DNA of 64,000 nt from Streptomyces sulphureus DSM 40104 (GTDB lineage Bacteria > Actinomycetota > Actinomycetes > Streptomycetales > Streptomycetaceae). Location of the stretch: positions 726,129-790,128 of the forward strand of contig NZ_KB905814.1 of assembly GCF_000381025.1 (NCBI RefSeq). Reading direction: 5' to 3'. Shown in pieces: positions 61,026 through 64,000 of the stretch (the stretch's first letter is position 1; every line of letters starts with the position of its first letter). Both the position numbers and the translations under genes were made by a program. The notes under the pieces were generated by a model. It saw only the letters and a program-made list of their open reading frames with translations, was not told where the DNA came from and did no database searches.

Positions 61026-62801
61026 GTGCGCAAGGTGCTCATCGCCAATCGCGGCGAAATCGCTGTCCGCGTCGCCCGTGCCTGCCGGGACGCGGGTATC
61101 GCGAGCGTTGCCGTCTATGCCGACCCGGATCGGGACGCACTCCACGTGCGCACGGCCGACGAGGCGTTCGCACTCGGCGGCGACACCCCGGCGGCGAGCT
61201 ACCTCGACATCGCCAAGGTCCTCAAGGCCGCCGCCGACTCGGCCGCGGACGCCGTCCACCCGGGCTACGGATTCCTGTCGGAGAACTCGGAGTTCGCGCA
61301 GGCCGTGCTCGACGCCGGGCTCACCTGGATCGGGCCGCCCCCCGGCGCGATCCGCGAACTCGGGGACAAGGTCTCGGCCCGGCATCTCGCCGAGCGCGCG
61401 GGCGCCCCGCTGGTCGCCGGCACCAAGGACCCGGTCTCGGGCGCCGACGAGGTCGTCGCCTTCGCGGAGGAGCACGGCCTGCCGATCGCCATCAAGGCGG
61501 CCTTCGGAGGCGGCGGGCGCGGCCTGAAGGTCGCCCGGACCCTTGAGGAGGTGCCGGAGCTCTACGACTCGGCCGTGCGCGAGGCGGTCGCCGCCTTCGG
61601 CCGCGGCGAGTGCTTCGTCGAGCGCTACCTCGACCGCCCGAGGCACGTCGAGACGCAGTGCCTCGCCGACCGCCACGGCAACGTCGTCGTCGTCTCCACG
61701 CGTGACTGCTCCCTCCAGCGCCGCCACCAGAAGCTCGTGGAGGAGGCGCCCGCGCCTTACCTCACCGAGGAGCAGAACGCCGAGCTGTACCGCGCCTCCA
61801 AGGCGATCCTCCAGGAGGCCGGCTACGTCGGCGCCGGTACCTGCGAGTTCCTCGTGGGGCAGGACGGCACCATCTCCTTCCTCGAGGTCAACACCCGCCT
61901 GCAGGTGGAGCATCCGGTCTCCGAGGAGGTCACGGGGATCGACCTCGTCCGCGAGATGTTCCGCGTCGCCGACGGCGAGGAGCTCGGCTACGACGACCCG
62001 GTCCACCGCGGTCACTCCTTCGAGTTCCGCATCAACGGCGAGGACCCGGGTCGGAACTTCCTCCCCGCGCCCGGCACCGTCACCACCTTCGACGCGCCTG
62101 CCGGCCCCGGCGTGCGGCTCGACGCGGGGGTCGAGTCGGGCTCGGTGATCGGCCCCGCGTGGGACTCGCTCCTGGCGAAGCTGATCGTCACGGGTGCCGA
62201 CCGCAAGCAGGCGCTGGAGCGCTCGCAGCGGGCGCTGGCGGAGTTCACCGTGGAAGGCATGGCGACGGCGATCCCCTTCCACCGGAAGGTCGTGCGCGAC
62301 GCGGCGTTCGCCCCTGAAGTACACGGCAGCGACGAGGCGTTCAGCGTCCACACCCGGTGGATCGAGACGGAGTTCGTCAACGACGTCGAGCCGTTCGGCC
62401 CCCCCACGGCCGACGACGAGGCCGGCGAGGCCGGACGGGAGACCGTCGTCGTCGAGGTCGGCGGGAAGCGGCTCGAGGTGTCGCTGCCGTCGTCGCTGGG
62501 GATGCCGCTCGCTCGCGCCGCCGTCGAGGGCGGTGCGCACAAGCCGCGCCGCAAGGCGGGGAAGAAGTCCTCGTCGGCCGCCTCGGGTGACGCGCTCGCC
62601 TCTCCGATGCAGGGCACCATCGTCAAGGTCGCCGTCGAGGAGGGGCAGCAGGTCGAGGAGGGGGAACTCGTCGTCGTCCTGGAGGCGATGAAGATGGAGC
62701 AACCGCTCAACGCGCACCGCTCCGGCACCGTCAAGGGGCTCAACTCGCAGGTGGGCGAGGCCGTTACGGCCGGTGCCGTGCTCTGCGAGATCAAGGACTG
62801 A
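61026..62801 (+). CDS. accA2: Acetyl/propionyl-CoA carboxylase alpha subunit
   Basis: 591 aa. Biotin carboxylase domain (1-445): [19 protein letters not shown], the ATP-grasp loop [12 protein letters not shown] and [19 protein letters not shown] linker follows, then a biotin carboxyl carrier domain (515-591) with EAMKM; Lys556 is the biotin site. It forms carboxybiotin, used by PccB. GTG at 61026 with GGGAGAG. BirA, encoded 4 kb away, modifies it. Confidence 0.96.
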   Translation: MRKVLIANRGEIAVRVARACRDAGIASVAVYADPDRDALHVRTADEAFALGGDTPAASYLDIAKVLKAAADSAADAVHPGYGFLSENSEFAQAVLDAGLTWIGPPPGAIRELGDKVSARHLAERAGAPLVAGTKDPVSGADEVVAFAEEHGLPIAIKAAFGGGGRGLKVARTLEEVPELYDSAVREAVAAFGRGECFVERYLDRPRHVETQCLADRHGNVVVVSTRDCSLQRRHQKLVEEAPAPYLTEEQNAELYRASKAILQEAGYVGAGTCEFLVGQDGTISFLEVNTRLQVEHPVSEEVTGIDLVREMFRVADGEELGYDDPVHRGHSFEFRINGEDPGRNFLPAPGTVTTFDAPAGPGVRLDAGVESGSVIGPAWDSLLAKLIVTGADRKQALERSQRALAEFTVEGMATAIPFHRKVVRDAAFAPEVHGSDEAFSVHTRWIETEFVNDVEPFGPPTADDEAGEAGRETVVVEVGGKRLEVSLPSSLGMPLARAAVEGGAHKPRRKAGKKSSSAASGDALASPMQGTIVKVAVEEGQQVEEGELVVVLEAMKMEQPLNAHRSGTVKGLNSQVGEAVTAGAVLCEIKD

Positions 62802-62825
62802 CCCGGTTCCGCACCGGAGGGGCGT

Positions 62826-62854
62826 GGGGCGTACACGACTGGTGTGTACGCCCC
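62826..62854. terminator. Convergent terminator accA2/deoR
   Basis: 11-bp core stem (62826-62836 with 62844-62854) with a 7-nt loop between convergent genes. Confidence 0.75.
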
Positions 62855-62867
62855 GCGTCGTGTGCGG

Positions 62868-63851
62868 TCAGCGCCTACGGGGCCCGAGGTCGGCGACGCG
62901 GTTCTTCGCCGGGTAGCCCCCTGCGCCGGGTGGCTCGCCCTGCTGTCCTGGGCCGCGCGTCTGCGGGGGCCCCGAACCGCCGCCCTGGGGCGGCGGATTG
63001 CGGCGGGGCGACGGGACGTCGCGCCGCTGGCCCTCGGCCCGATGGCCGCCGCCAGGTGCGGGCCCCGAGGGGCCGCCCGCCACGACGACCTGTACCCCGC
63101 GGTCGGCGAGGGCGTGCAGCTCTGCTTCGGCGCGCTGCTCGCCTGCCGGCGGTTCGTCGGTGACGAGGCGGGTGATGGCGTCGGTCGGGACCGTCTGGAA
63201 CATCGTGTCGGTGCCGAGCTTGCTGTGGTCGGCCAGGACGACGACTTCCGTCGCCGCCTGCACGAGCGCCCGATCGACGCTCGCCGAGAGCATGTTGGAG
63301 GTGGAGAGCCCGCGCTCGGCGGTGAGCCCGCTCCCGGAGAGGAAGGCACGGGAGACCCGCAGCCCCTGGAGCGACTGCTCGGCACCGCTCCCCACGAGCG
63401 CGTAGTTGGAGCCGCGCAGGGTGCCGCCCGTCATCACGACTTCCACGCGGTTCGCATGGGCCAACGCCTGCGCCACCAGCAGGGAGTTGGTGACGACCGT
63501 CAGCCCGGGGACGCGCGCCAGGCGGCGGGCCAGCTCCTGGGTGGTGGTGCCGGCGCCGACGACGACGGCCTCCCCCTCACCGACGAGGCCGGCCGCGAGG
63601 TCGGCGATCGCCGTCTTCTCGGCGCTGGCCAGGTGCGACTTCTGTGGGAGCCCGGACTCCCTGCTGAACCCTCCGGGGAGTACGGCACCGCCGTGGCGAC
63701 GGTCGAGCAGCCCTTCGGCCTCCAGCGCCCGCACGTCCCGACGGACGGTGACTTCGGAGGTCTGGACTACCCGCGCGAGCTCCCGGAGCGAGACCGCCCC
63801 GTTGGCTCGCACCATTTCAAGGATCAATTGGCGACGTTCCGCAGCGAACAC
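62868..63851 (-). CDS. DeoR-family transcriptional regulator
   Basis: 327 aa. N-terminal DeoR helix-turn-helix (1-57): ERRQLILEMVRANGAVSLRELA and SEVTVRRDVRALEAEGLLDRRHGGAV. The sugar-phosphate sensor domain (75-245) has VVGAGTTTQELARRL, LTVVTNSLLVAQAL and VVLADHSKLG. A 70-residue Gly/Pro/Arg-rich tail is an unusual addition. GTG at 63851. Probably represses a sugar or deoxyribonucleoside pathway, possibly genes to the right of the window. Confidence 0.92.
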   Translation of the reverse strand: MFAAERRQLILEMVRANGAVSLRELARVVQTSEVTVRRDVRALEAEGLLDRRHGGAVLPGGFSRESGLPQKSHLASAEKTAIADLAAGLVGEGEAVVVGAGTTTQELARRLARVPGLTVVTNSLLVAQALAHANRVEVVMTGGTLRGSNYALVGSGAEQSLQGLRVSRAFLSGSGLTAERGLSTSNMLSASVDRALVQAATEVVVLADHSKLGTDTMFQTVPTDAITRLVTDEPPAGEQRAEAELHALADRGVQVVVAGGPSGPAPGGGHRAEGQRRDVPSPRRNPPPQGGGSGPPQTRGPGQQGEPPGAGGYPAKNRVADLGPRRR

Positions 63852-64000
63852 GAAACTGACAGTAACGCCAACGACCGTCTGGTTTCAGCAGATTGCACCG
63901 ATTAACAGAAGTTGTTCGTCTCGCAAGGGAACACGTGGTATAGCGGCCCCCGAGTCCCTTCCGTCCCTGCGCACCGGCCGTCGAACCGCCTGCGCGCCCC
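63852..64000. other. Right edge: promoter region upstream of deoR
   Basis: An AT-richer stretch (63890-63945) lies between the deoR start and the window edge. TTGTTC at 63912 and TATAGC at 63939 are too far apart (21 bases) for a standard promoter. No gene seen. Confidence 0.35.

Noticed and set aside
63912..63944. TTGTTC and TATAGC as a promoter at the right edge
   Set aside because: The 21-base spacing is outside the usual 16-19 range.

Overview
This window is chromosomal DNA from a high-GC actinomycete, almost certainly a Streptomyces. Most genes have G or C at nearly every third codon position, GTG and TTG starts are frequent, and starts are preceded by AGGAG-type ribosome binding sites. 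The marker genes also fit: GTP-dependent PEP carboxykinase, mycothiol conjugate amidase Mca, an acyl-CoA carboxylase with a small epsilon subunit, a proteasome beta subunit, and a chitinase with a DasR-type operator. From memory, the gene content matches the S. coelicolor pck-to-accA2 segment, with an accessory island inserted.

Layout. 0.3-5.4 kb: an aberrant Nramp-type transporter, a GH18 chitinase under a DasR-like site, a secreted trypsin-like protease and an F420-type (LLM) oxidoreductase. 5.4-12.8 kb: a catabolic cluster with a GntP-family permease, RidA, an IclR regulator and a PfkB kinase on the minus strand, divergent from a DSD1/D-threonine-aldolase-type PLP enzyme and a D-aminoacylase-like amidohydrolase. 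Together they read as D-amino-acid scavenging: deacylate, dehydrate, then clear the enamine with RidA. 12.8-20.7 kb: TrhA/hemolysin III, pckG, a small unknown under a Fur-like palindrome, an alanine-type aminotransferase, TetR and a YyaL/SSP411 thioredoxin protein.

20.9-36.3 kb is the accessory island and the most interesting part. It holds a Uma2 nuclease-fold protein; a RAMA-CBS-HEPN fusion with an intact HEPN RNase motif; and a compact run encoding a NUDIX/NrtR-type regulator, a nucleosidase with a C-terminal extension, a large membrane protein sharing a short beta-repeat motif with the nucleosidase, and a four-helix membrane protein. I read this run as an uncharacterised conflict (defence) system. 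It is followed by a decayed pglX (BREX type 2/Pgl) tail, a second broken uma2 3' end, and an IS5-type element whose inverted repeats also enclose an MFS exporter. The island ends with a lipoprotein hydrolase, an orphan histidine kinase and a lone proteasome beta subunit without prcA.

36.5-50.6 kb is core metabolism: metB, ilvA, an ABC exporter pair, greA, mca, msrA, a thioesterase and an L,D-transpeptidase, interspersed with a sigma-like/membrane pair and a MarR gene. 50.6-64 kb: a serine-hydrolase gene stump abutting hutH, then a GGDEF protein, enoyl-CoA hydratase, adenylate cyclase and birA on the minus strand, and pccB-accE-maf-accA2 on the plus strand, closed by a DeoR regulator. BirA biotinylates AccA2, which works with PccB and the epsilon subunit. 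Many genes end at long GC-rich hairpins, which are annotated. No tRNA, rRNA or CRISPR array was recognised.
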